Positions 1-12,008 of a stretch of DNA of 64,000 nt are shown here, piece after piece. Within the stretch, counting starts at the first letter, position 1. Every line of letters begins with the position of its first letter. The DNA lies in assembly GCA_023014335.1 (NCBI GenBank), contig JAECYW010000003.1, forward strand, positions 1,054,001 through 1,118,000, given 5' to 3'. Under the pieces are notes generated by a model, which was not told where the DNA came from, searched no databases, and saw nothing but the letters and a program-made list of their open reading frames with translations. Source of the DNA: Galerina marginata (Eukaryota; Basidiomycota; Agaricomycetes; Agaricales; Galerinaceae). The position numbers were made by a program, and so were the translations under genes.

Positions 1-1397
1 AGCTTCTCCACCCACTGCAACACGCTCCGCGCGACCCACTCCGACTTAAAGTCCACCTCCCAGTCGACGTCTGCGAGCGGGGCGTCCGCTCCCGCTTCCT
101 GGACTGGGGACAGCGCGAAGACGTGCAAGGATATGTACCAGTCCGCGCCTCGGTAGTTCGGGAGGGTGCGTACCGCGTCCTCCAGGCTTGAGAATTGCAT
201 TAAGCAGGAGTTTCGGTGCCGCTGGGTGAGGCGGGCGTAATTGAAGACTCCCTGGAAGACGTCACGCGCGGAGTACCCGAAGCGGGTGATAGAAGCCTCG
301 AGGAGGCATGCGACGGCTTCGGAGGGCGAGGAGATGCTGCCCGTTTCGGACTCGCCTGCCTTGAGGAGCTCGCGTGCGCCGGTGAAGCCGACCAGTGGGC
401 CGCCTGGGTTCGAGGGCGGGTTAGGGTACGCTTTGCACAGCGCGTCGAAGAGGTGGTGGTACTCGTTTTGATAGGACAACCTGGGTAAAATCGGCGCGGA
501 CGAAGTTAAAAGCGATATGAATGCAAGATGAAAGAAAAAGCGCCAACGTACCCTTTCCTTAGCTCCTCGCGGGTCCATAGAGGTAGCCCGACGAACAGCG
601 GCATCCGTTCCTCCTCCCAGGACCTGTATTGTATCGGATCGACTCCCGACACGGTCTGCACGGGCAGGCACGGATATTGAGTTAGCAGTGTCTTTGGCGG
701 GTGCTGGAGCCTCGTGTCGAACAGCGACCAAAGGAAAACATATGAATCGGGTCTTAGCACCTTGGGGCAGGGCAAGCCCCACTCAGGCTCAATTATTTCG
801 ACCGCGGCGGTGCTGGCTGTGTATACTTTGTCGTGGTAGAAGAGGTATAGCCTGTGTTCGTCCAGGCTGAAGAGCACGGGCTGTTTTAGTTGCAGGAGCC
901 GGACGAGGAGGTAGAATAGGAATAGGGTCTTGCCTGTAGAGCCAAAATTAAACAAGATTCAACACGATACAAGATGGCAAAGATGACGCACCAGTACCCG
1001 ATTGACCAGTCACGATAGCGCCATGGTAGCCCCTCGAGCTCATCGCGCTTGCCCAGACATAGTCGAACGTCGTCTCGTACGACTCGCGCACTAAAATGGA
1101 TGGCCCATCGTGGTTCAAGCGCGACAGGGGCTCCAGAGACAGCGATGTACCGGCGGAGGGGATGCTTGTGGCTGCAGCCCCGTACCACTTGGCTCTAAAC
1201 TGTTGCCAGTTTTTACTGGCGGGCTCCCAAGGTGAATTGTTGGCCCATTTCCAGTTGAAGGGATCTGCGAAAATGGAGATGGGGTTGGCATTGTTCACTA
1301 GCGCTCGTTGCGCAATTTGGCTTGCTCGCTTACCAGCATTTTCAGTCGCTAGTTCGACGTTTTCGGCGAACGTTTCTATTACACTTTGAAAAGACAT
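1..1397 (-). CDS. Crinkler (CR)-type P-loop NTPase, 3' end off the window
   Basis: Three exons are visible: 992-1397, 552-933 and 1-480, with GT-AG introns in matching phase. The start ATG at 1397 gives MSFQSVIETFAENVELA. A Walker A motif GQSGTGKT is split by the first intron and followed by a hydrophobic helix, FLFYLLVRLL. Exon 3 continues as a Trp/Tyr-rich open frame to the window edge without a stop, so the C-terminus is missing; at least 420 residues are present. Agaricomycetes carry many such P-loop proteins, related to the crinkler/RHS group in which an NTPase is coupled to a REase-like nuclease domain. The P-loop is seen directly; the family assignment is from recall of this architecture. 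No signal peptide is visible. Whether a nuclease domain follows lies outside the window. Confidence 0.75.
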
Positions 1398-1868
1398 TTG
1401 TAGCTTGGAGCCTGTAATGATTCAAATATGAGGGAAATTGGTGTCTTATCCCGAGTCTGAGATATTGCTCAACGCGACGCGTATGTAATTGAGGTCACGC
1501 GCTTCTGTTCCTAGACGCACGTGAAAATATTCTTGCAAGCACGACCAAACTACTGCGCCACAGCTTGGAACGATCAGCTGGACATTCTTCTTGATCATCA
1601 CGTTCTCATCCCAAAATTACAGGCTCTCAAGCTCATTCCCAAGCGCTGTTTCTGTATGTGAACGCACATTTTACGAGCCTATTCAATGGGCTATAAAAGG
1701 TCTTTATCTATCCTAAAAACCCCTATCAGTTCCGCCAGTTCGAGATGAGGCATTTAAGACGCAAGCGCCGGCCAAAATGGGCTGCAAAGTCTAACACTTT
1801 CGATCGGATCATACCCCACACTTTCCCCGCATTGCGGCACACCCTGAAGTCTCTGGAGCTTTCCCACT

Positions 1869-1876
1869 TATATAAA
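1869..1876 (+). promoter_or_regulatory. TATA box of the small Cys-rich gene
   Basis: TATATAAA lies about 140 bp upstream of the ATG at 2014, and the intervening stretch is pyrimidine-rich, as in many strongly expressed basidiomycete genes. A second TATA-like CTATAAAAGG at 1691-1700 is farther away. The rest of 1398-1868 shows no convincing gene and probably holds the divergent promoters. Confidence 0.5.
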
Positions 1877-2013
1877 GCAAACCGGGTGATTCCACCATTT
1901 CAACCCCTTCTTTCTTTCAGGAAGACCACCAAGCTTGTCGTGCCCCGTTTCCTGCGTCGATTCTAGACCACCCATCGCCTTCGTCCACGCCCACATCGCC
2001 CCACAGATTCACC

Positions 2014-2554
2014 ATGGCTGAGACCCAGGCTGCCCCTGCTACCATCGAGATCAACGACGCCATCTTCTGCACCCACCTCAAGGAAGTCGTACGTCTCCTT
2101 TCCTCTGCGTTCTTCTCATCGGCGCCGAGTGAGAGATCGCGACGAATCGTGTCCAATTGCTGATCTCGTTTCTGGTTTCTGATAGTGCACCGATTGCTCC
2201 TTTGATGGACGGGAAGAGAACGACTCGTTCTTTGGGGTGGGTTCCTCCATCAACGTCGTGTGCAGAGCTTGCGGAGTGGGAGTGCTGACCGCTGCTTGAA
2301 CGCTGTTTCGTTCGGCATTTGATAGTACGATTTCATCGACCGCGAGGGAATCGAGTGCCCTACCGCGACACCGAACAAAGACGGTGTATATCAGTGCAAG
2401 AAGCACGGCTCGGCTGGTGCGTTTCTTCGTCCCTATTTCCTGTACTTGGGAATGTCTTTTAACTGATGTCTTTGCAGCCTGCAATCAATGTTTCGGCTGG
2501 AAGAAACAGATAACCAGAGCTCGGACTGCAGCCAAGAAAGCTGGTCGAAAGTAG
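2014..2554 (+). CDS. Small conserved cysteine-rich (zinc-binding?) protein
   Basis: Four exons, 2014-2088, 2186-2236, 2326-2416 and 2478-2554, join in phase to give about 80 residues beginning MAETQAAPATIEINDAIFC and ending in a basic tail, ARTAAKKAGRK. Cysteines and a histidine are spaced as C-x6-C-x2-C, then QCKKH and ACNQC, consistent with a treble-clef or MYND-like zinc site. I recognise it as a short protein conserved in mushroom genomes without assigned function. The introns have clear GTACGT, GTGGGT and GTGCGT donors. The start has an ACCATGG context. A function is not claimed; the zinc site is inferred from Cys spacing. Confidence 0.8.
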
Positions 2555-2801
2555 ATGTAGTCGCTTCCCGTATATACATTGGGGTTCGAAGGTGTCTTCT
2601 CAGAATTCATGTAGAACTACTGTTATCTGTATAAGTGTACTTTATGAAGCAACAAACGATCAGAGCAGACACGGAGCGAGGACAGTGAGATGAGACCCTA
2701 TAAATAACGGACTATGGAGAAATATTGCAAAGAAATTGCCAACAAAGACAACTGTAAATTTCAGTACCGAGCATTCATTCAGTTGGCAATCGGTACAGTC
2801 T

Positions 2802-2809
2802 AAAAAAAA
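2802..2809 (-). terminator. RNA polymerase III T-run terminator of tRNA-His
   Basis: Eight A residues on the + strand make a T8 run on the minus strand, about 18 nt downstream of the tRNA 3' end, as expected for Pol III termination. Confidence 0.75.
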
Positions 2810-2827
2810 CCATTGGTTTGCGTCAGT

Positions 2828-2907
2828 GTCGGTAGCTGGAATCGAACCAGCGGCTCTTCGGAATAGTCCACCACAACGAAGTGATTTAACCCCTAATCGA
2901 TACCGAC
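2828..2907 (-). tRNA. tRNA-His (GTG), with a 9-nt intron
   Basis: A complete cloverleaf can be drawn on the minus strand. The acceptor stem GTCGGTA pairs with TACCGAC. The D-stem is GATT/AATC around AGGGGTTA. The anticodon stem CTTCG/CGAAG encloses TTGTGG, a 9-nt insertion, then C. The T-arm is GCTGG-TTCGATT-CCAGC. The insertion TGGACTATT lies one base 3' of the anticodon, the canonical intron position, leaving anticodon GTG. The variable loop is AGCC and the discriminator base is A. The mature tRNA would be about 71 nt before the G-1 and CCA additions. Confidence 0.88.
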
Positions 2908-4930
2908 CGTGCATTAAACAAGGGTAACTGCCCCAAGTCCTTTCGTTTCTCTGAAACGTAACGTAACCTGGGCCAAATGGTCAGAAATAACTCGGCGGAG
3001 ACAAGAATCGCCTTCCGGAGCTTTGAAAGCAGGGTGGAGTAAGCTTTTTTTGCGATGTTGATGGTGTTTCGAGCGGCAGAAGGGTTTGGCTGTGCCCCAG
3101 GTAACGTTTTGAATTCGCCTTACAAACTGGTGAAAACGTGTAGCTAAAATGCTTTTTGAGGCTGTCTGATTGAACAACTGCCTGAAGGCCATTCTGGACT
3201 ACAACTGGGACAGAGAAGCTCGTGAAGGACGCGTCTTGATTTGGCTTGACGCGTGAAGAATTAGAATCACGTGGACGACAAAATCGGAACATTCAATCCC
3301 CGACGCCGTCTGTCACCGTGAATGTTGGACAACGCCACCGACGTTGAGCTCTTCAATCTATACGCCTTTGAACCGTGCTTCGACATTGTCATGATATCGC
3401 ATATACGCGTCTCTGCTACGTCCTATTGAACGACATTGCCTTTGGACGATGAGAGCAGGTCGTTGACAGCGTCAGCGTCAGCCTTCAAGCTTCAAGCTTT
3501 AACGGTTCAAAAATCACTCGCCAACGCAAGCAACTTCGCCGTCGATAATGTTCGGTCCTCAAGAGAGTCCGAGATCGTCGGAATATTTGCCGATAATGTT
3601 GCTTCGGTTCGGTTGGGCATTGCTACAGGCTACAGACAGCTCGTACACCGTCAGCTTTTGAGTCGCAAAAATTTATTTCATGGAAGGGAAACTTATTTTG
3701 ATCCGCAGGATTACGATTCTCTATCTATACCTGCTACTCGTTACTCGTTCATAAACATAAACATGATCTGTGAACCTATTCAACTTATGGCAATCTATTT
3801 TCATTGTTCGGCGATACCATCTCGTTTGTTCATGTTCTCGCCTCGAAAAGAGTTAATTGTCGTGTCTGCAAACCGAAGATATTCCCCGACAGTCGACATC
3901 GCCGAGTTGGCGTATGCCATACTCGCGTTTTCCTCTTCGAAAGCTCACGCTCAAGCTCATTCCCCCTATCGATTATTGAACCTCCTTACAGATTGTGCTC
4001 CGTTTAACTCGGTGCTAGAGGCCATAATTAATGGGATGGGGTAGACTTCCGGTGCGTCCAAAGCTTTATTTCTCCGAAGTCAAAAGTTTGAAGATTCGTT
4101 GATCCGCAGCTAGCTGGCGTTTGTACTGCTAGGTCGAACCATAACGCTGTCTAAGGCCGAAAGGACAGTGACGTTACACCCACGAACACCCTGTAGCCCG
4201 TGTTCTGCGTTGGAACGATCACTCTCCTTCTCCTTGTACATGTGAGTCGCCATCTTGCTATTGCTTTCATCTCGTAATCAATGTTGTGCATCAGTGATGT
4301 TCGATGACGTTTAATATCAGTGGCTCAGCTCCTGAGTCGCCTCAATCCTCAAAATCAGTGCAGTTGATTTCCAAGTCCAACGATCTTATAGTCGGTTGCC
4401 CATTCCAACCGGTAATTGTGCTTATTATCATTCCAAACTATTGTTGGTGGCTGAAATGGTTGTAAACGAATAGAATCACCCCTTGCATTATTGTTATTTT
4501 GGTTCCATTCAAGCTCCCGCAATCGTCATTCCTCCATGCGATATTGGTTGATATAAACTACTGCCAACTTTAAACGCTGTCTGACGCCCAGCACGCTCGT
4601 GCTTCTCCTCTTCGGAGTACATGAGAGTCGATTCGGGCATCTCGTCGAGTGTTGATCTGCCCTCGCTTCCAGACTCAGCTCAAGAGGCTGACCTCCTCGT
4701 CGCCCACAGGTCGTTCAAAGTGCCTCAACCCGCTGTCCAGCTTGAAATCGACCGACCAGCCACCCACCCAGGCCATAGCGAAATGTGTTCCTCATAAACC
4801 CAAGTTGATCATTCCTTTCGTCTTCTTCAGAATCGTCGCTAATTTTTCTCTGCGTACTGCTTTGCCGTTTTCGCAGTGTTTTCACTTCGCTATTTATTCG
4901 CTTTCTCGACCTACGATTTCAACCCTCAAT
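2908..4930. other. Intergenic stretch without a firm gene
   Basis: About 2 kb between the tRNA and the kinase gene. The longest open frame, 3436-4044 (+, 202 codons), has no recognisable motif, no good start context and no matching intron pattern, so I do not call it. Near 4190-4260 and 4590-4660 two related segments share a CTTCTCC...GTACATG..AGTCG core, which may be a diverged duplication of the kinase upstream region. Nothing else stands out. Confidence 0.4.
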
Positions 4931-7711
4931 ATGTTTCGACCATACCCCAAATTCAAGAATCCCATCAAGTTCGCAAGAGATACTCATCGTGTTGGAGAGT
5001 CTGGATCGCTGACTCGGCGTCTCGACAGCTTCAAATGCTCTGTCAAAGATCTCTTCGTCAAAGAGACAAAGAAGGACGTAAGTCGTCGAGTAATTCTTCT
5101 TTTTTTTTGATGACTAACGATGTCTATTTAAAAGAATGTGCCCTTGCCAGCTGCCACGACCGCAGCTCTCCCGGCTGGGCGCACGTCCGCACATCACCCG
5201 CATGTGGTAAAGATCATTGTCAACGTTATCGTAATTATCTTCTTTTGGGGCTCGAGTCGGCGTCAATCCATCTGATCGCAAACTTCCGTTCATTCTGCAA
5301 TTTAGGACGCTGAAGTATTCGCCGCTCTGCATGATTTATACGACGCCCTTCACGATCCCTCTATCCTCGACGCGAGAAGACACCAGCGCTACAACCTGCA
5401 TCCGTCTTCCCTCGCTGAAACACCGATCACTGTCAGTATCGTGTTCCACCATCTAATCTTTCCGTTCATTAAACATGCAGTGTGCTCATGGCGTTTGTTT
5501 ACAGTGTACACAGAACAACGTCGAAAGTGGCAGACCACGCTGTCGCCGCAGTCTCGTCATCTGCGAAATCACCACCTCCGACATCCTTTCCACCTCCGAC
5601 GACAGTACATTTGCCGCACCTGCAGCAGGTGGTGCCCTGCCCGCCCTCCTAGCTCTTCCTCCTGTCGCAGATGCCCCAAGGCTCATGAACACTATGGATT
5701 TGCAGGTCATTCGTTTTTTGGGTGAGGGCACGAGTGGGAAGGTCTACTTCGTCAAGGACCGCATCTCGAAAGCCAAGGTTGCTCTCAAAGTCATGCCCAA
5801 GGCTGGCAAGAGCGACTATACGTTGAGCGTCATCCAGCAAGAACGAGAAATTGGTGCCAAACTGTCTGACTCGCCGTGGTTCGTCAACCTGTGGGCTGCG
5901 TGGCACGACGAGGCCAATTTGTACATCGCCATGGTTCGTTTTTCCCATATTCTCTCTGCCGGTGTACAGAGACTTATTGAATATGGATGCTGCAGATTGC
6001 CTATCCAACAGACTTGGACAGCGAAATGCTCAGGTGTGGGACCATCCAGCCTGCTCGAGCCCGCTTCTACATGGCTGAAATTGTACGTTATTCTTTGAAC
6101 CAACTTTCGAGCTGAGCTGAATGTTGACAACAATTTCATTCTTTAGATCATCGCCCTTACCGAGCTCCATTCTCGGGGCATCATCCACCGCGACATCAAA
6201 GCACCCAACATTCTCATCGACCGTGAAGGCCATATTGTGCTCGCAGACTTTGGCCTCTCGAAAGACTTCGATGAAGTTCCGACCATCGCTGAACGAGTAT
6301 ACCAACCGTACTGGCCCTACCTCCGTGACGAGAACCCAACCTCTGAGACAGTACCCAGGAACCCTGAGGAGCTGTATTTCGTCGCTTGGGACTACCGTGG
6401 CTCTGAGCTCGAGATGGCGCCAGAGGTCCATCTTAGGCAGCCTTACTCTTTCGGTGTCGACTTCTGGTCGTCGGCCGTGGTGTTGTATTGGATGTTGACC
6501 GGAAGGGTATGTTTTTTTAACTGCCTTGGAATATTCAATGGCTGGGACGTTGGAGCTGATTGTCGTCGATCTGACAGCCACCTTTCTACGAGGACGAAGA
6601 TGAATACGAGGATGGAGGAGAGGATGACGTTAAACCTCTACCATACAAGATCGCCGAAGATCCATTGCATTGGGACCCACTGGATAATGTTGATGACGAA
6701 ACTAAGGATTTCTTGGAGAGGGTAACTCTTTTCGTCTGCTTGATATTCGAGATCTTTGCTGATGGTTTGTTAAATCATAGATGTTGGAGAAAAATCCCAA
6801 GAAACGCCTAATGATATCATATGAAATACCTAATCACCCATATTTTGTCGGAATGTCAGTCTTCATTATAATTTCCTGACCAGCTGCACTGACATTGATC
6901 TCATAGCAACTGGACTCTGATGGAAGAACGCAAAATTTCGCCTCCTTGGATTCCAGAGTACGGGGTCTGCCACGTATACGAAGCCACGGCTCCGGTCTTC
7001 ACACCTGGTCAACCTTTCCTTGACCCTGACACCGACCCACTCCCTGAATTCAACTTCCTTTCCAAGGAGGCTGCTCGTACGGTCATTTTCCACGACGGCT
7101 ACGACTCTGATGAAGACTCCGACCTCTCGGACACCGTTACGGATATAGAGATTATGCAGATGGGCAGTTACGAAGACCTGGTCATTTTCGATGCTCCGCC
7201 GGCTCTACGGAATGCCCAGGAGGATAACCACGATACTCTCACCCTGGGCTCCGACTCTCTCAATGAAGATACCCCTCTCAAGGAAGCTTGGGACATCACA
7301 ATCGTCAATCAACTGCCTACAAAACCTCATGGGCCTGGACCCAAGCGATGGCTTCATGCACAAGATTTCCTGAAGCTGCGGCCGCTAAAGCCACTTGTCG
7401 CCAACATCAACGTGGTGGTACCTACCAGCCTCGGTTCTGCTGAAGAATCACGTTCTACACCGTCGAAGTCTGCTTTCAACATTGTTGTTGAACCCCATGT
7501 CAGTACCGCTCCTCGCCATCAACTTCAAGTCAAACCCGTCGTCGAACCCAATTTGAACCCAAATCCAAGTCATAATTCAATCCCTCAGCAAAGTACACAC
7601 ATCATCAACGGCACTGGCCTTTTGTTCAAGGTCAAGGTGTGGATGTCTAAACTTTGGACGCCAAAGCCAAAGAAACCCTTGCGACCGGAACGGCTATCGT
7701 TGCTGGGCTAA
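4931..7711 (+). CDS. Serine/threonine protein kinase (AGC-like)
   Basis: Nine exons (4931-5077, 5135-5206, 5306-5431, 5505-5933, 5996-6082, 6147-6506, 6578-6721, 6781-6854, 6907-7711) join in phase to a protein of about 747 residues. The order is a ~160-residue N-terminal region, the glycine loop [11 protein letters not shown], the ATP lysine in VALKVM, the catalytic loop [15 protein letters not shown], and an APE-like [10 protein letters not shown]. After the kinase domain comes an AGC-kinase-type tail motif, [10 protein letters not shown], then acidic and low-complexity sequence. All invariant catalytic residues are visible, so it should be active. The activation segment is long and unusual (about 55 residues between DFG and APE). 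I chose ATG 4931 because the upstream in-frame extension from 4649 has no motif. Substrates are unknown. Confidence 0.85.
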
Positions 7712-8109
7712 ATTCTCCCATTCCTCCTGCTGCTCGTCCGCCGAGTACCGGAATTTACCATTGGTGAAGAAACATCACCACTCTGCACTCAGGCGAATCT
7801 TCGTCGACATCTTAACTTTCGATTTGCTGGCCAGCCAATCTTAACCAAAGCCCCACGGACCACCACGAGATCGGCCTGATGGAAGAAAAAAAAGTATTAA
7901 CCTGTGGAACCGCTTTCACAACATGTCTTTCTTTATCCTTAGCACTGGGTTTTTACCTGATTTCGCTCTTAAACTGCAATGTCGTTCTTTACTTACTGTA
8001 ACTTTATCTTAGGAATCTTGCTTCCTTATTCTAACGTGTAACTTTCCAAGTTTACAAAATGCTACATATCCAGAATGATTTAAAAAACCGCCTCTTGCAA
8101 TTGTCTCTA

Positions 8110-8396
8110 AGGTAGGGCCCATGGACAAGGGCACCACATCACGTGATATTTCGCCGAAAAGTGGAATTTCAAGCGAAACATCTAATAGCACTTGCAACTC
8201 GATGGGAATCAAAATTTTGGCCGCGAGGAGTTGTTTCAATGCTTAATTTCTACAACTTGGCGCGGCCAGAATTTTTATTTTCAAGATGTGGAAAGTGCTA
8301 TTAGCTTTGCGAAATGGCTACTTTGTGCAGTTACCGAGCAAAGTCCCCACCAAATCACATCACGTGAGGTGGTGACCGTGTCCATGGGCCCTACCT
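8110..8396. mobile_element. MITE with TA target duplication (Tc1/mariner-like)
   Basis: The element begins AGGTAGGGCCCATGGACA and ends with its complement. The inverted repeats stay similar for about 40 bp (three mismatches), including TCACGTGAT. It is flanked on both sides by TA (8108-8109 and 8397-8398), the signature duplication of Tc1/mariner-type insertions. The 287-bp interior has no credible coding sequence, so it is non-autonomous. Confidence 0.75.
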
Positions 8397-8398
8397 TA

Positions 8399-9145
8399 CC
8401 ACCAAGGAAGAACGATAGTCTTCGCCGCCTTCGCCACCAAGGTCGTAATTATAAGACAGCCATAGGTCCACGGGGGTCGACAAGCCTTGAGTGGGCGACA
8501 TCTGCGAGGTGGTTCGCCGGAATGCTGTGTGATCCGGTCTCGGGTCTCGGTCCAAGGCTTAAAGGCCGGACTGGACCGGACTTCCAAACACGACTTACAG
8601 TTTGAACTTTGCGACTGTGCTTTCGACAATTGCAATGCCATGGACGACGACGGGAAACTAATGGATCCGTCAATAGAATCCAGTCTTCCATGGTGTAGTG
8701 GAGTGATAGCTCTTCTGTCCGGGTTTCGTTTACTGAAAAACAAACAGCCATCCTTCAAGTGCACCGTCATAGTGCGTCCAAGACCACAGAGGAGTTTATT
8801 AGCTCTGCAGGGAGTCTTATTGATCTCTCTTGAGGGACCCTGAGGCAATGGAGCGAAAGAAGGTAGGGAGTGGGGAGAAATGACAACTCCCTATTTCCAA
8901 ATCCGCCTTCAACGGACTTAATCGCCTCAGCGCCTCAGCGTTGAGGACACTCGACTCTGAGCAATCCATATACCGAACCGTCTTGCGTTAAACTGCATTT
9001 GAAGTCACCTGTTTGGAGCACACACTTGTACCTCGTCAAGCAATCGATATGGTACATACTCAAACTACCGGTCGGACGGCCAGACTTCAACCGCACCATG
9101 CCGCAATAGAGGCTCCTCGCCGGAGGCAACCATCATGGAATTTCA
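8399..9145. other. Non-coding stretch between MITE and P450 cluster
   Basis: Open frames here (for example 8487-8843) overlap on both strands with no motif, splice pattern or codon bias. Around 8910-8945 there is a short GCCTCAGC repeat. I see no supported gene. Confidence 0.4.
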
Positions 9146-9284
9146 ATGACGAGGATTCTTCCCTTTCTCAGCGATGAACTCATTCGCATTTTGGTGAGCC
9201 CCCCCTTCTTGCATCTGGAGTTGGCCCATTTTCAATTTAGCTCATACCTATTTATAACGGCCCCAGGATGAGCAAGATACTTAA
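9146..9284 (+). pseudogene. Tiny spliced ORF, possible F-box gene remnant
   Basis: ATG at 9146 opens 16 codons (MTRILPFLSDELIRIL) to a GTGAGC donor at 9194. A CCCCAG acceptor at 9266 leads to DEQDT and a stop. The N-terminus resembles the start of fungal F-box proteins (LP..L..E...IL), but nothing follows, since the P450 gene starts 44 bp later. It may be the truncated head of a gene displaced by the P450 duplication, or a leader ORF of the P450 transcript. Weakly supported. Confidence 0.25.
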
Positions 9285-9327
9285 GAACGACAGTTGTACA
9301 TATAGCAAACTTTACCCGCCTCTCAAA

Positions 9328-11557
9328 ATGATATCAGCACCAAGTGGACTGGATTTATTGGCTCTTCTCGCAGCTGCGGCAACTGCTATGCTCATATATA
9401 GGTGGAATTCAAAACGTTTCACATTACCATATCCACCTGGTCCAAAGAAGTATCCCGTACTTGGTAACTTGCTGGATCTTCCGACAGGCTTTGAGTGGGA
9501 AACTTACGCACGATGGGGCAAAGAGTACAGTGAGCTTTCGTGAATTAATCAGATTATTGCCCTCTTTTCCTTACCTTTCGATTGAAATAGATTCAGGTAT
9601 CATACACCTAAACGCAGCTGGAAGCGACTTCATAGTGCTCAATTCCTTCGATGCGGCTGTTGATCTTTTGGAAAAAAGGTCGGCTAACTACTCTAGCAGG
9701 TTAGTTCGTAGTTGCACTGGACTCCTGTGGTTGTATTGACCTTCCCTTATAATAGGCCACGTTTCACAATGACAACCGAATTGTGAGTGGAGCAAAATGT
9801 GCGATCAGTGCTGCAATGTTCGAAAGCTCATGTTCAATTTGATAGGATGGGCTGGGATTGGTTTATTCCTGGTATGCCGTACGGAGAACCATGGCGAGAG
9901 TGTCGGACGGTTTTCGCGAAGTACTTCCAAAGTGGAAATACAGCCATATATCGAACCCCGCAACTAGAAATCGTCCGGAAGATGTTACCCCGTCTCCTGA
10001 ACACTCCTGAAGAATTCCTTAGTATAACGAGACAGTAAGTATTCCTCACGCCGCTGGCACTCTATAGGTATTGATACACTATTGTTACAAGTGCCATCGG
10101 CGAGATGGCTTTGTCACTGGCATATGGTTTACCGATGCAGGATTCGAACGACCCTTTCGTCGACCTCGCCCAGCAGGCTCTCACATCACTCGCAGAGGCC
10201 GGAGTGCCAGGAGCCTTCCTGGTCGATGTCTTCCCCATTCTGAAATACATACCTGAGTTCGTTCCTGGCGCTGGGTTCAAAAAGAAAGCCAGGATCTGGC
10301 GAAGGCTGCAAGACGAGATGCGTGAGGTGCCTTATAAGGCAACGGTTCAGATCATGGTTTGGAGTTTTCTGTGTTCGTATTATTCCTTGCTGATCTGGGG
10401 GCCGATTACAGGCATCTGGTGTCGCTACACCATCATTCACGTCAATCTCCCTGCAGAACTTGGACGAAAGTACAGATGTGCGCCACCAACAAGGAGTTAT
10501 CAGGGATACGGCAGCCATTATCTTTGCCGGTGAGGATGTCTGTTTGTACCGCAAATGTCTCGTTATCTATAATGGCCTTCGTCCTAAAGCCGGTGCTGAT
10601 ACGACTGTGGCAAGCGTCCACACATTCTTCGCCGCCATGCTCTGTTTCCCTGAAGCGCAGAAATCGGCACAAGCAGAAATAGACCGTGTGCTTGGAGGAA
10701 GACTGCCTGAATTCAGCGACGAAGCAGATTTACCCTATTTATCTGCTCTAGTCAAAGAAATTATCAGGTGCGTCATGGTCGTTGTGTCTACCGCCGTATA
10801 GTTGTTAACGGTGTCAGAAACTCGTTGATTCAGGTGGAAACCTGTTACTCCCATCGGTAGGTGTCGTCCGTCTCCGACAATTCAAGAAAGAGTTACATGC
10901 TAAATACCAATTTTGGCAGGCGTGCCTCATTACTCCAGCGAGGATGATGTATATGGAGGGTACTGCATCCCGAAAGGTGCACTGGTCATCGCTAATGCGT
11001 GGTAAGCCTTCGAGTTTTCTACTCGAGTGAAAACGAAAAGAGACAACAGACTGAGAAAGAGTGCCATCCATTACCACAGGGCTATGCTCTACGATGAAGA
11101 TGAATACCCCGAACCATCTGCCTTCAAACCAGAACGTTTCCTGCAAGACGGAAAACTCAACCCGGCTGTACGCGATCCTGCCTTGATGGCTTTCGGTTTT
11201 GGTCGAAGGTCAGCGCTTGTTAATTATGCGCTTCTTCCTTGAGACGGCATTAAATAAATTGATTGACTTTTAATATCACAGGTTGTGCCCAGGAAGCCAC
11301 GTCGCGATGTCGGTCCTCTGGCTCATGGTTGCAACTATACTGGCAACATTTGATATTTCCAAAGCCACGGATGACGATGGAGCACCCATCGAGCCCTCGG
11401 TTCAATATCACTCGGCGTTGATATGGTCAGTGACAAAGCTTGCTCGAGGGCTTTACTAATGATACATCGCAGTCATCCTTTACCCTTCAAATGTACCCTC
11501 AAAGCGCGTTCCAAGGCCGCTGAGGAGCTTATTCGAACGGCAGGAGATTCTTATTGA
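9328..11557 (+). CDS. Cytochrome P450 monooxygenase, copy 1
   Basis: Twelve exons give about 516 residues. An N-terminal membrane anchor (LDLLALLAAAATAMLIY) precedes the proline-rich hinge PYPPGPKKYPVLGN. The I-helix has AGADTT, the K-helix ExxR is in KEIIR, the meander has FKPERF, and the heme-binding loop is FGFGRRLCPG with the axial Cys. All key residues are present, so a functional haem enzyme is expected at the ER membrane, using a CPR reductase. The start at 9328 is chosen because the paralogue at 12009 begins the same way after CTCTCAAA; an in-frame ATG at 9268 would add 20 residues. An extra intron (10857-10919) splits the exon after the K-helix and is absent from copy 2. The substrate cannot be told. 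Confidence 0.9.
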
Positions 11558-12008
11558 CATTTTGGGTGGTCCTCCCGTGTTTGCTCTGCGGGCGAACCTT
11601 AAGATCTTATTATCTTCTTTCGTAATCCTGCTGTGAAGAAAACGTGAAAGCAAATATTTTCGTTGAATGCTGTATTATTTTCGCGGTTTGCATTTTTCAT
11701 TCCATTGGACGCGTCAAACTAATTTTTGCATTGGCAAAAACAAATTGTTCTCCGATCGTCATGCAGCCCGTACTCATCCTGGTTCATCCATAATAAGTAT
11801 TTAAGAAATATCATAGAAGCACTCCTCATTGTCAACTTCCTATATATATAACTGAAATCAGAAAAACCTTATATCCTCTTAATTCCCATGACAATCACCC
11901 ATTGGCTATCAACTTGGGCTTCCCAGTGAGAACGGTTTCGGGCTCGGGGTAAAAGCGATGACTTAAGTACCAAGTGCGACCCTGCATCCCTATCTCCCTC
12001 CTCTCAAA
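11558..12008. other. P450 intergenic region with promoter of copy 2
   Basis: 450 bp between the tandem P450 genes. It is AT-rich with a TATATATATA tract near 11841-11851, a possible TATA element about 160 bp before the second P450 start. No coding sequence is seen. Confidence 0.4.

Noticed and set aside
3436..4044. 202-codon open frame on the + strand
   Set aside because: No motif, no start context, no supporting splice structure; length alone is not enough.
4649..4930. In-frame N-terminal extension of the kinase gene
   Set aside because: No recognisable motif; it looks like 5' leader sequence. ATG 4931 is preferred.
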